Shown piece by piece: positions 1 through 7,680 of a stretch of DNA of 64,000 nucleotides. The notes beneath the pieces were generated by a model. It searched no databases. It worked only from the letters and a program-made list of their open reading frames with translations, and was not told the origin of the DNA. Both the position numbers and the translations under genes were made by a program. Position 1 is the stretch's first letter. The number at the start of each line of letters is the position of its first letter. Source of the DNA: Virgibacillus sp. MSJ-26 (GTDB lineage: Bacteria > Bacillota > Bacilli > Bacillales > Amphibacillaceae); the NCBI RefSeq assembly GCF_018918075.1, contig NZ_JAHLPW010000003.1:186001-250000 (forward strand), written 5' to 3'.

Positions 1-300
1 ATTTTTACTTTTTAATATCTTCTTCTAAATCTTTAATATATCTTCCCTATTTGCCTCATCTTAATATCATCTATGCCTGATGGTGCACTTCTTCCGGTTG
101 GTCTTAGGTCATACCCCTTTCTCCAAACTTTTCTTTTTGCTTAGTGGTCGCTTTTTTCTCGGATTAAACCCTTCAACCCCAACAAAAGCTTTAACATATT
201 CCCACGCTTTTTCATACCACGCTATGTTTTCTATGCACTCAGCTTCGTTTGTAGAATCTAGGACTTATTTTAATCTGTGTCTCATTCTTCTCGTAGAAGT
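1..300 (-). pseudogene. Decayed PoNe toxin / PoNi immunity cassette (relic)
   Basis: Minus-strand relic of the toxin cassettes found intact further right. From about 262 down to 215 the DNA encodes the linker peptide IENIAWYEKAWEY, matching the pre-toxin linker of the LXG gene. About 190-125 matches the VEGFDPKK...KQKG stretch of the PoNe tip, about 120-68 matches its LKEAGYDL..GR.APSGIDD stretch, and 1-60 matches the N-terminal helix of PoNi (EDIKDLEEDIK). Large internal deletions and stop codons make it non-functional. It shows that the toxin array continues left of the sulfurylase pair and probably beyond the window edge. Confidence 0.75.
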
Positions 301-316
301 GATAATAAAAAATAAA

Positions 317-344
317 CCACAATGTATTTTTATTTCCATTGTGG
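317..344 (-). terminator. Rho-independent terminator of the YezG-type module
   Basis: An 8-bp stem CCACAATG/CATTGTGG is followed on the minus strand by a T-rich run (GGTTTATTTTTTATTATC). The same hairpin recurs at 8852 and 11962, each time directly downstream of a YezG-like relic. Confidence 0.7.
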
Positions 345-354
345 CTTAATCATA

Positions 355-485
355 TTTGATTCAAATTGGCTTGTCCAGATATTCCTCTACATACCTTTCG
401 ATAACTTTTTTGATTATTGGGGTGAGCAGGTTTTATTCCCAACTATTTATACTACCATATAATTATAGAGTAATAGTCCATTATT
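355..485 (-). pseudogene. YezG-like immunity gene, 3' relic
   Basis: The minus strand carries, with frame breaks, the C-terminal signature seen in the other two relics of this window (a W-KYK-like stretch, then KP-HPN-QKVIE and a short tail ending in PI plus stop). YezG/DUF600 proteins are immunity partners of YeeF-like LXG nucleases. The 5' part is missing, and the DNA to its right is the unrelated sulfurylase block. Confidence 0.55.
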
Positions 486-530
486 TCATGCATATAGATG
501 TTGGTATAACGGGATAAGTCGTGCCAACAT

Positions 531-545
531 AAGTAAGCGCTTGCA
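531..545 (+). promoter_or_regulatory. cre-like palindrome upstream of the sulfurylase
   Basis: AAGTAAGCGCTTGCA fits the catabolite-responsive element consensus WTGNAANCGNWNNCW with one mismatch and is centred on AAGCGCTT. A TTGACA box starts 5 bases later at 551, so a CcpA/LacI-type protein bound here would overlap a promoter, although no clear -10 follows. The assignment rests on sequence alone; another LacI-family regulator is equally possible. Confidence 0.4.
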
Positions 546-852
546 AGTGATTGACATTAAATGATTTAGAGTGCTCTTTAGCAAAGATTATTTATGTCTT
601 TATTAAAAAAGAAACAATAAGAGAGGTGAAGCGGAATGATACAAGTTCAATACAATAGCTTTTCTATTGAAAGTCTGACATAAATTTGAGTACTCTATTA
701 CTAATGATTTAATCATTTTCCTTTAGTATATATATTATTTAAATCATCACCATTTTCAACTGCGCTTTTACTTAGTACTTATACCCTTCACAAGCCTTAA
801 GGTGTTTATGAAAGAAAAGCATAATAAGTAAACTAAGGAGGAAGTAAGTATT
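546..852 (+). other. 5' region of sulfurylase gene
   Basis: About 300 bases without a substantial gene. It contains the TTGACA box at 551, a possible 15-codon leader ORF at 636-683 and a good ribosome site (AAGGAGGAAG) ending about 10 bases before the ATG at 853. No convincing riboswitch or terminator hairpin was seen. Confidence 0.5.
636..683 (+). CDS. Possible 15-aa leader peptide
   Basis: ATG preceded by GAGAGGTGAAGCGGA, which is a fair ribosome site, opens a 15-codon frame (MIQVQYNSFSIESLT, stop TAA). It lies in the presumed untranslated leader of the sulfurylase gene. It could be a leader peptide, the truncated start of a lost gene, or chance; nothing beyond the ribosome site supports translation. 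Confidence 0.2.
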   Translation: MIQVQYNSFSIESLT

Positions 853-2562
853 ATGACTAATAAAACAACAGTTTTAAATGAAGAAACATTATCTAAGTAC
901 CCTCAAAAGCCTCACGGTGGTAAGTTAGTAGACCGAGTGGCAACAGGTGAAGAACGAGAAAAAGGGTTAGAAAAAGCAAAATCGTTATCAAAAATTATGA
1001 TTGACTTGGAAGCAGTTATCACATTAGAAATGATCGCAACTGGAGTCCTATCACCAAACGATGGTTTCATGAATGAAGAAGATTATCTATCAGTGTTAGA
1101 AACAGGCCGTTTGAAAAATGGCATCGTTTGGCCAACTCCTTTAAGCTTTGCTCCGATTGGTGACCAAAACGAACAAGTAGTGGCATCACTTTCAGTAGGA
1201 GATGAGGTTCTCTTAGTCGACCATGAGGAATTACCAATCGCATTATTAAAAGTCGAGGATCTTTTTGAATATGATCGAGATCACCGGGCTGAACATTTAT
1301 TCGGAACGAAAGATAGAGCTCATCCTGGTGTTGATTCAATCTATCGTCGTATGGGAGACAAAGCAATTGGTGGACAAATCACATTATTGAACCGCGTGGA
1401 TTGGGGACCATTTGAACCACTACGACTAGAACCAAAAGATACGTGGCATTTATTCTATGAAGAGAAAAAGTTTAAAAAAGTTGCTGGTTTTATTACCGGA
1501 GCTAATCCAATGCACCGCGGACACGAACATATGCATAGAAATCTTTTAGAAGATGTTGATGGTTTATTAGTTCAACCCCTTGTAGAAATGGCTAAACGTG
1601 AATATACAAGACACGAGTTTCGTATGTTATCTTATCGTGCCGTATTAGAACAATATTATCCAAAAGAAAGAACAATACTCAGTCCGTTACGTGTAACCTA
1701 TATTTTCGCTGGACCAAGAGAAACAATTTTACATGCGCTCGTCATGAAAAACTATGGTTGTACTCATGCCATTATTGGACGTGACCATGCTGGGATTGGT
1801 GATTTTTATGAGAAATATGCAAGCCATACAGTATTCGATGAGTTCCCACCTGAAGAACTGGGAATAGATGTCCGTTTATTCTATGAGGTGTTTTTCTGTA
1901 CACGCTGTAATGCGACCACTTCTCAGCAGGCCTGCCCACATGATGAAAGTGTAAGGATTAATATTTCCGGAACAGGTATCCGAGAACTGTTACGTCACGG
2001 AATTCTTCCTCCAAAAGAAATTGTTCGCCCAGAATCATCACGTATTGCCATACAAGGAGTTCAACCAAAAGGGCGTGACGATGAAGGTAATGCAGTCTTA
2101 CCTGTAGGCAAAGTTATTAAAAGTATGTTTCCATTCTATCTCACTCATACAAGATTAGGTGGACCGAAGCGTGAAAAACCTCTCAATCCTGATGATTTAA
2201 CAAATGACGATTTAGAAGCAATCATTTTAGACATTCGAACAAATGGTGATTTAATTTACAAGCAAACCTTTGAGGAATACGCAACAAATGCAGATATTAA
2301 TCGGGCAGCACAACCTACATGGGTTGATCAAGCGAAATCCGATATTCTCAAGCAACAAGAAATGGTTATTAGCGATTTAAAAGTGAAAGTAGCAAATGCT
2401 CCTAAAGAAGCTTCTGATGAATTTATGTATCAGGATAAAGAAGAAGCACAAAAAGAGCTAGAAGTTGCCAAGAAAATTCTTGATGAAACCCCTGCCCCAC
2501 TCACTGAAGAAAAAACAAAGAATCGTGTTTGGAATATCGCACCCTACGGTAATTATTACTAA
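853..2562 (+). CDS. sat: ATP-sulfurylase-like protein (long form, 569 aa)
   Basis: Sulfate adenylyltransferase family protein, whose usual reaction is ATP + sulfate to APS + pyrophosphate. Visible family marks are the nucleotide-binding HxGH site (NPMHRGHE, residues about 219-226), AGPRE followed by GCTHAIIGRDHAG (about 295-320), a zinc-type CTRC...CPH cluster (about 352-366) and ISGTGIRELL (about 376). It is much longer than the roughly 380-390-aa assimilatory Bacillus enzyme, with about 170 extra C-terminal residues and no APS-kinase P-loop. The usual QxRN sulfate-binding motif reads TGAN, so the expected Arg is Ala; the true substrate is therefore open. It is co-oriented with an OFA-family carrier, and no cysH, cysC or apr gene is nearby. 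The whole pair sits inside the toxin array. Confidence 0.85.
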   Translation: MTNKTTVLNEETLSKYPQKPHGGKLVDRVATGEEREKGLEKAKSLSKIMIDLEAVITLEMIATGVLSPNDGFMNEEDYLSVLETGRLKNGIVWPTPLSFAPIGDQNEQVVASLSVGDEVLLVDHEELPIALLKVEDLFEYDRDHRAEHLFGTKDRAHPGVDSIYRRMGDKAIGGQITLLNRVDWGPFEPLRLEPKDTWHLFYEEKKFKKVAGFITGANPMHRGHEHMHRNLLEDVDGLLVQPLVEMAKREYTRHEFRMLSYRAVLEQYYPKERTILSPLRVTYIFAGPRETILHALVMKNYGCTHAIIGRDHAGIGDFYEKYASHTVFDEFPPEELGIDVRLFYEVFFCTRCNATTSQQACPHDESVRINISGTGIRELLRHGILPPKEIVRPESSRIAIQGVQPKGRDDEGNAVLPVGKVIKSMFPFYLTHTRLGGPKREKPLNPDDLTNDDLEAIILDIRTNGDLIYKQTFEEYATNADINRAAQPTWVDQAKSDILKQQEMVISDLKVKVANAPKEASDEFMYQDKEEAQKELEVAKKILDETPAPLTEEKTKNRVWNIAPYGNYY

Positions 2563-2597
2563 GATATATTACGATAATCATTTGTTATAAACAAAGT

Positions 2598-2643
2598 CTC
2601 TCTAACACTAAAAATAAAGAAAGCGATTTTAGTGTTAGGGAGA
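2598..2643 (+). other. Intergenic hairpin between sulfurylase and carrier genes
   Basis: A 17-bp inverted repeat with one mismatch (TCTCTCTAACACTAAAA and its complement, arms 2598-2614 and 2627-2643). No T-run follows on either strand, so it may stabilise or process a shared mRNA or act as a weak attenuator rather than end transcription. Confidence 0.45.
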
Positions 2644-2757
2644 TTAGAAACTTTTTGAACAAACAGGTTGCTTTGTATCACCTTTAGATTAAATCAAACG
2701 TTCTAGTTATGAAAAGTAATTAAGGTTCGTTTAATAGATTTTTGGAGGTGTCGTTAA

Positions 2758-3999
2758 TTGACCCAATTACAACAAAGTAATTCTCAGGCTTGGAGAGTAG
2801 CTACATCAGGAACAATCATCAACCTATGTCTAGGTGTCTTATACGCATGGAGTGTTTTTTCAAAAGCACTACAAGATGACGGACTTTCTGCAACAGCAAC
2901 ATCAGTCCCTTATAGTGTTGCAATTGTAGTATTTGCCTTCTTCATGGTACCAGCAGGAATTATGCTTGATAAATTAGGACCGCGACTTCTTTTATTTTTA
3001 TCGGGAATCTTAATGGGTATCGGAATGATTGTAGCAGGCATATTCCTAAACCTCACCGGACTCATTATCGGTTTTGGTATGATTGCGGGGGCTGCAATGG
3101 GGTTTGGTTATTCTGCTCCAACCCCTACTGCTACAAGATGGTTTAAACCCCATCTTAGGGGAACCATTACTGGCGTTGTTGTTTCAGGTTATGGTTTAGC
3201 GCCTGTTTATGTATCACCACTTTCGGAATGGTTAATTAATAACTTTGGAGTTTCAAATGCCTTTATTTATTTAGGTGTGTTTTTCACAATTTTAATTGTT
3301 ATTTCATCTTTGTTTATGAAACTTCCTCCTAAAAATTGGAAACCAGTTGGTAAAGAACCTTCAAAGCCTCAAGAGGACCCGGATAAAGAAAATGAAACTA
3401 CTGTCGCGACAGAAAAGAAAGATTATACACCAACTGAAATGATGAAAACTGGACAGTTTTGGTCACTATGGTTTATGTATGCATTTTCAGCCTCAGCAGG
3501 ACTTATTATTATCGGACACGTTGCAACGATTGCATCTATTCAAGGCGGGCTTCAAACTGGATTTCTTTTTGTCGCTTTACTGGCTGTTGGTAACGCGGCG
3601 GGACGATTAATAAGTGGGGCTATTTCAGATCGACTTGGTCGAACTGCAACTTTGATTTTGGTCTTTGTCATCCAGGCAATTAATATGCTTGCTTTTGTCA
3701 GTTATACTTCTGGTGTCATGTTGACAATAGGAGCTATCGTAACTGGAGCAACTTATGGGGCTTTATTAGCTTTATTTCCCGCTACTACGTGGGATTGGTT
3801 TGGACTTAAAAACGCGGGTACAAATTACGGTTTAATTTTTACTTCTTGGGGGCTCGGAGGATTATTCGGTCCAATTATTGCAGGTCGTATCATCGACGTT
3901 ACAGGTGAATATAACATGGTCTATATCTTTTCTGCAATTTTACTAATTGTTGCAGCAATTATGGCCCTATTTACAAAAAAACCAAAAATTAAAGTTTAA
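2758..3999 (+). CDS. OFA-family MFS transporter (oxalate/formate-antiporter-like)
   Basis: A 413-aa membrane protein with about 12 hydrophobic helices in two halves, split by a charged loop (about residues 195-225, rich in K, P, E and D). The first helix (NLCLGVLYAWSVFSK) and the loop with GFGYSAPTPTATRWF are typical of the OFA branch of the major facilitator superfamily (OxlT/YhjX-like), which carries small organic anions. The start is TTG at 2758, supported by GGAGGTG seven bases upstream. It is separated from the sulfurylase gene by a hairpin and probably shares its mRNA, suggesting that the carrier moves the substrate or product of that enzyme. The actual substrate cannot be read from sequence. 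Confidence 0.85.
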   Translation: MTQLQQSNSQAWRVATSGTIINLCLGVLYAWSVFSKALQDDGLSATATSVPYSVAIVVFAFFMVPAGIMLDKLGPRLLLFLSGILMGIGMIVAGIFLNLTGLIIGFGMIAGAAMGFGYSAPTPTATRWFKPHLRGTITGVVVSGYGLAPVYVSPLSEWLINNFGVSNAFIYLGVFFTILIVISSLFMKLPPKNWKPVGKEPSKPQEDPDKENETTVATEKKDYTPTEMMKTGQFWSLWFMYAFSASAGLIIIGHVATIASIQGGLQTGFLFVALLAVGNAAGRLISGAISDRLGRTATLILVFVIQAINMLAFVSYTSGVMLTIGAIVTGATYGALLALFPATTWDWFGLKNAGTNYGLIFTSWGLGGLFGPIIAGRIIDVTGEYNMVYIFSAILLIVAAIMALFTKKPKIKV

Positions 4000-4070
4000 A
4001 AGAAATACTGAATACTGTTATTTTAGCTTCTACAATTTTATGATTTTTTAAGAATAATGGTTACAAACTA

Positions 4071-4099
4071 AGCCTAGCTCTTAAAGACAGAGCTAGGCT
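4071..4099 (+). terminator. Terminator hairpin after MFS gene
   Basis: A perfect 11-bp stem AGCCTAGCTCT/AGAGCTAGGCT with a 7-base loop lies about 70 bases past the stop codon. The following T content is modest (GTGCGTTTGT), so termination may be imperfect. Confidence 0.55.
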
Positions 4100-4152
4100 G
4101 TGCGTTTGTATAAGCTATTTTATACCATTCTTCTTCACTTCAATTTATTTGA

Positions 4153-4248
4153 CTATTCTGTAGAACAAGATTTCCAATCTAACTCGTTAAACTGCGTTGC
4201 TATTAAATGCCCACCATCAACGTCAGGTAAACGATCCTTCCCACCAGC
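4153..4248 (-). pseudogene. DGGH-type nuclease toxin tip, relic
   Basis: The minus strand encodes GGKDRLPDVDGGHLIATQF and then runs to a stop. DGGHLIA is the catalytic signature of the DNA/RNA non-specific endonuclease tips common in LXG toxins, the type paired with YezG immunity. Only about 30 codons remain. The matching YezG relic lies on the other side of the sulfurylase block (355-485), so the insertion appears to have split this module. Confidence 0.6.
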
Positions 4249-4287
4249 TATCCGAATAAGTACTAAAAACAAGCCAAAACAAAATAT

Positions 4288-4334
4288 AAAAACAATGGTG
4301 GTTATTGAACTTTCGAATGACCACCATTGTTTTT
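4288..4334 (-). terminator. Terminator after PoNi copy 2
   Basis: A 15-bp perfect stem AAAAACAATGGTGGT/ACCACCATTGTTTTT immediately follows the PoNi stop codon and works in either direction. An almost identical copy is at 9318-9364 after the other PoNi gene. Confidence 0.85.
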
Positions 4335-4339
4335 CAATT

Positions 4340-5572
4340 CTATTTCACATTTTTGATTATAACTTCATACATATTTTCTACATTCGCATCTATTGGCACC
4401 TGAGCATAATAATGTTGATCATAACCTATATCAAATTCAATGAGCTTCGTCTCAGATTCTTGCCAGAAGTCTTTAATAGTGTGAATGTAGTCTTCTAAAT
4501 CATCTTTATAATCCAATTGTAATATATAATCTCTTTGAGTTAAGGCAAATACGATTAAAGTTCCTAACAAGTTTTTCTCTTCGTTTTCTTCTTTAAATTC
4601 ATCTTTATAAAACCAGATTTGCTCCAATTCCAACGGTTCTTTATATTTATCATAAAATTGTTCATCGAATAATGCTTGATAATCTGATATTAATTCATTG
4701 ACAAAAGAGTGCCATTTAACAGGGATAATCTTTTCTAACGTGGGATTGTTACCAATGCCTTCTATCCAATCTTCCGGTTCTTCTTCAACTGTTTTCTCTA
4801 GATTTTGATTTAAGGGAATATCTATAAGTTCCATGTTATTTTTGTAATGCGCTAAGTCATAGGGATAATGAATATTATCTTTAAGACCTTCATCATCAAG
4901 TTCTAATATTTTTGCGATTGCGGCCGTTTCAAAACTCCAAAAGCCAATGTACCCGGGTTCCTTGTGTGCATTTCGCCACTCGTAGTCATAATGCCCCTGG
5001 AACCATTCTTTTTCCATATAGGTATGTAGTCTATCTGAAGCTTCTTTTTTATCTGTCTGAGCCAGTTCAATGATTTTTTTCGTGTTGCTATAAGGAATTT
5101 CTTCATAAAAAGCATGATTAATTTTTGTCCAGCCGATATCGCTGGCACAGAGCAAGTAATCTATGACAAAGTCTTTCATTTTTTGTTTTTCTACTACTTT
5201 GGCAAGTCTCTTCATATTCTGTTGATCTGTTTCTAGTAAAACTCCTAAAGCGACCATCCATAGTAAGTTTAAATATCCTGTTTCTTTTTTATTCATATTT
5301 ACTAAATCACTTATTGCATTTTCAAAATCTTCTTCCAAAGTAATCATTTTTTCCCCTAAGGAATATTTCGCTCTTATATTTTCTAGTAAATATTTAGAGT
5401 TTCTTAAATGTCTTGCTTCTATAATATTTGTATTATCACTAGGATATCTTTGAATTTTATTTTTAATATCTTCTTCTAAATCTTTAATATCTTCCCTATT
5501 TTCTTCAATAAACTCGTAATTATATTCTATCCCTTCTCTACATTCATTCTCCACACATAAATGATCACGCAT
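4340..5572 (-). CDS. PoNi-type immunity protein (DUF1910/DUF1911), copy 2
   Basis: A 410-aa protein when started at ATG 5572, which has GGGAGGG about ten bases upstream. The first half resembles DUF1910 (highly charged helices, ETGYLNLLWMVALG) and the second DUF1911 (EWRNAHKEPGY-GFWSFE). Proteins of this pair are PoNi antidotes that bind and block PoNe DNases. The last two thirds are almost identical to the copy at 9370-10602, while the first 130 residues have diverged, suggesting duplication plus exchange. Its own upstream toxin tip has lost its catalytic core, so today it could only protect against related toxins made elsewhere. Confidence 0.85.
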   Translation of the reverse strand: MRDHLCVENECREGIEYNYEFIEENREDIKDLEEDIKNKIQRYPSDNTNIIEARHLRNSKYLLENIRAKYSLGEKMITLEEDFENAISDLVNMNKKETGYLNLLWMVALGVLLETDQQNMKRLAKVVEKQKMKDFVIDYLLCASDIGWTKINHAFYEEIPYSNTKKIIELAQTDKKEASDRLHTYMEKEWFQGHYDYEWRNAHKEPGYIGFWSFETAAIAKILELDDEGLKDNIHYPYDLAHYKNNMELIDIPLNQNLEKTVEEEPEDWIEGIGNNPTLEKIIPVKWHSFVNELISDYQALFDEQFYDKYKEPLELEQIWFYKDEFKEENEEKNLLGTLIVFALTQRDYILQLDYKDDLEDYIHTIKDFWQESETKLIEFDIGYDQHYYAQVPIDANVENMYEVIIKNVK

Positions 5573-5597
5573 TTTATTTAATCCCTCCCATAATAAA

Positions 5598-5978
5598 TTA
5601 TGGCCACTCTCCAATCTTATTACCATAAATATCTAACTTGAGAGTTTTTACGTTTCCATTATCATCAATTTTTGATAAAACTCTATCAACAGCATTATTT
5701 TCTAACGCATCCACAATCTCATATGTTAAAAGTTCGTCTCCGTCCACAGCTTTATAGATTCTGCTTTGATTATTTAATATGTTATCACTGGATACAATTT
5801 CTCCAAAATTTCCTTTTTGCTTAGTGCCCGCTTTCTTCGGATCAAACCCTTCAACCTTTGGTTGGATTCTCTGATTATAGTTATTTCCCGCAATATTCAA
5901 ATGCAGTTTTTTTTCAGTAATAGGATTCGGTGCTGGATTAATGATAACCGGAGCAAGAAAATTAGCATTTACTAATTC
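5598..5978 (-). pseudogene. PoNe nuclease tip with deleted catalytic core
   Basis: Reads in frame from after a TAG at 5979-5981 to the stop at 5598. It contains the AGNNYNQRIQPKVEGFDPKK segment and the C-terminus KLDIYGNKIGEWP shared with the PoNe cassette at 10628. Compared with that copy, about 65 codons are missing between ILNNQS and RIYK, exactly the part that carries the IDGLY and DEAKFG residues of the PD-(D/E)XK active site. There is no usual start codon or ribosome site. It is a toxin tip that can no longer cut DNA, followed by an intact immunity gene. Confidence 0.75.
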
Positions 5979-6054
5979 CTAAAAAAAATTTCTCATTTTC
6001 AGTCGGGTAATCCTTCTTTAAGTCGTAATTAAAGCAGTATTAATGATTGGATTG

Positions 6055-6354
6055 TTAATATCCATTATAACTTTGTCCTCTCTGGATTTTATCAGCCATC
6101 TTTTCAGCCTTCCCCATTTCCACTAATAATGGATTATCATAATCGGTGTGGCTATCTAGATATGCCCGTACCCCTCCACTAATGCCGAGTGCGTTTAAAT
6201 CCTTGTCTAATTCAATTTTTTCCAATGCTAATTTATACTTACGTTGTATGTTTTCTAGTACACCGCCACGAGATAGTTGTTCAGAATATTGTTTTTCAAG
6301 AATTTCTAGTACTATCTGTATTTGATTTATCAGTCTTTTTTTTATTAACTTCAA
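6055..6354 (-). CDS. Small putative immunity protein (99 aa)
   Basis: Starts at TTG 6354, placed seven bases after GGAGG. The protein is charged and mainly helical, with no membrane segment and no family that I recognise. It lies about 25 bases after the stop of the ART-like toxin tip, which is the position held by the cognate immunity gene in every other cassette here. Function as the antidote of that tip is inferred from position only. No terminator of its own is obvious before the next relic. Confidence 0.5.
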   Translation of the reverse strand: MKLIKKRLINQIQIVLEILEKQYSEQLSRGGVLENIQRKYKLALEKIELDKDLNALGISGGVRAYLDSHTDYDNPLLVEMGKAEKMADKIQRGQSYNGY

Positions 6355-6378
6355 TTTTATACCTCCAAGTTACAGGTC

Positions 6379-6882
6379 TCACTTTATTGGCACTTTGTAA
6401 ATATCTTGAATCCACTCTGAAGGCCAATCCCTCGGCATTAAAATTTGATCGCCGCCACCACTTAATACAGTTCCAGTTTTATCAATAGTTTGTGGAGCTA
6501 CCTTGCCAACATTTAAAATTTCCCCATCTGGAATTTTTATTTTAACTTCGTGTATCCTTTATTTTTTCCACTCTGGTTTCAAAGCTAAATCAATTTTAAC
6601 ATCTATTCTACTTTTTGCCGGAGAAGTTGTAGCGAAAGCACCTTGAGAAGCAGCATCACCGCCAAATGCTCTATAAACCGTTACAGGTTCATTAGTAACG
6701 ACAGTTCTGTATTCACCATCAGTAAAAGAATTCTTAAACTGATCCGGTAAATCAGTTTTATTTGTTACAGTAACTTTCTTACGTCTTTTTAATTCAGGAC
6801 TTATTTCCCAGTGCTTTAGCCTCTGCATGCGTCCCGTGGATTTCGTTTTGCTCTTTTTTATAGAGCTAGGCCATCTTTTCAA
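6379..6882 (-). pseudogene. ART-like LXG toxin tip, frameshifted
   Basis: The first part (6882-6559) ends its open frame at SRIDVKIDLALKPEW. The homologous reading continues in another frame from about 6547 (EVKIKIPDGEILNVGKVAPQ, then GGGDQILMPRDWPSEW) to a stop at 6379. The combination of VYRAFGGDA, FATTSP and GGGDQIL resembles Bacillus toxin tips that I would compare with ADP-ribosyltransferases, but the R-S-E triad is not certain. No LXG or linker part precedes it, so it is a displaced and broken tip followed by its presumed immunity gene. Confidence 0.55.
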
Positions 6883-6921
6883 AACAATCAGCTTCAGTGA
6901 ATTTTTAATTCCAAATTAAAA

Positions 6922-6952
6922 CCTCTGATAATGTATGGTAGCATCTCAGAGG
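6922..6952 (-). terminator. Terminator after TNT immunity gene
   Basis: Stem CCTCTGA/TCAGAGG with a 17-base loop, followed on the minus strand by TTTTAATT. It sits about 90 bases downstream of the 7043 stop. Confidence 0.65.
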
Positions 6953-7042
6953 TAATCCGATAAATCCAAGTTTTTTGAAATACAGCCTTAGCGGAAGGAA
7001 TAGATAGTGCCATGTTAAAATTACATGTACTTTAGAGAGCAT

Positions 7043-7669
7043 TCAGGTAATGAAAATGTTAATATCTTTATCTGTAATTTCATCTTTTAGACCGTTTTTC
7101 CTTAATAAATCTTTGACCCTAGTTTCATACAAGTGTAATAAAAACCCTTTTCTAAAAGCTAAAAATAATGCTTGACTTTTTGCTATAGGATAAGTAGAGT
7201 TTATTTCCTTTCCACCATTGCCATAGTAAACAACAATATACTTATCCCCTTTCTCCTCAATCGAAACACTCATTTTATTATCTTTTTCTTTTGAAAGTAT
7301 TTCTTTAGGTATACCTGCACTCTTAAAAGAATTTAATAAACTTTCTTCATCAAACTGAGGTCTCCCTATACCAAGAGCTGGATGTTTTTGTATAAAAGAT
7401 TTGATTATAGTGTTAAAGTAAAACCTGGACAGTTGTTTTAAAAAGAAATACTTACTTGCTTCACTTTCTTTAAGGAATTGCTCATCACTTTTTAAGTATG
7501 GCTGATTATTTCCTTCTTGCATAAATAATCCATATACCCATTTATCCTCGGCTTTTTTTAACACATAATAATTCTGAAAGTCAGGTACCACTTCTTCTAA
7601 TTTATTTTTATTATAAATAATTTTTTTTCCAACATCATTTAACATTTTAGCAGTAATTTTAATGTCCAC
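7043..7669 (-). CDS. Putative immunity protein for the TNT toxin
   Basis: A 208-aa protein from GTG 7669, chosen because AGGAGGT lies six bases upstream; a TTG two codons earlier would be too close. It is soluble and lysine-rich, without signal peptide. It starts 12 bases after the TNT tip stop codon, the tight toxin-then-antidote order typical of these loci. I do not recognise the family with certainty; some TNT toxins have an immunity factor of comparable size. Transcription appears to end at the hairpin at 6922. Confidence 0.6.
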   Translation of the reverse strand: MDIKITAKMLNDVGKKIIYNKNKLEEVVPDFQNYYVLKKAEDKWVYGLFMQEGNNQPYLKSDEQFLKESEASKYFFLKQLSRFYFNTIIKSFIQKHPALGIGRPQFDEESLLNSFKSAGIPKEILSKEKDNKMSVSIEEKGDKYIVVYYGNGGKEINSTYPIAKSQALFLAFRKGFLLHLYETRVKDLLRKNGLKDEITDKDINIFIT

Positions 7670-7680
7670 AGTCAAACCTC

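Noticed and set aside
853..2562. Role of the sulfurylase in supplying sulfur for DNA modification by the defence island
   Set aside because: The genes are 34 kb or more apart, and no phosphorothioation gene set exists here.
4100..4498. Plus-strand 132-codon open frame
   Set aside because: It runs antisense through the PoNi terminator and 3' end; it has no ribosome site and a matching chance frame occurs at 9325 over the duplicated block.
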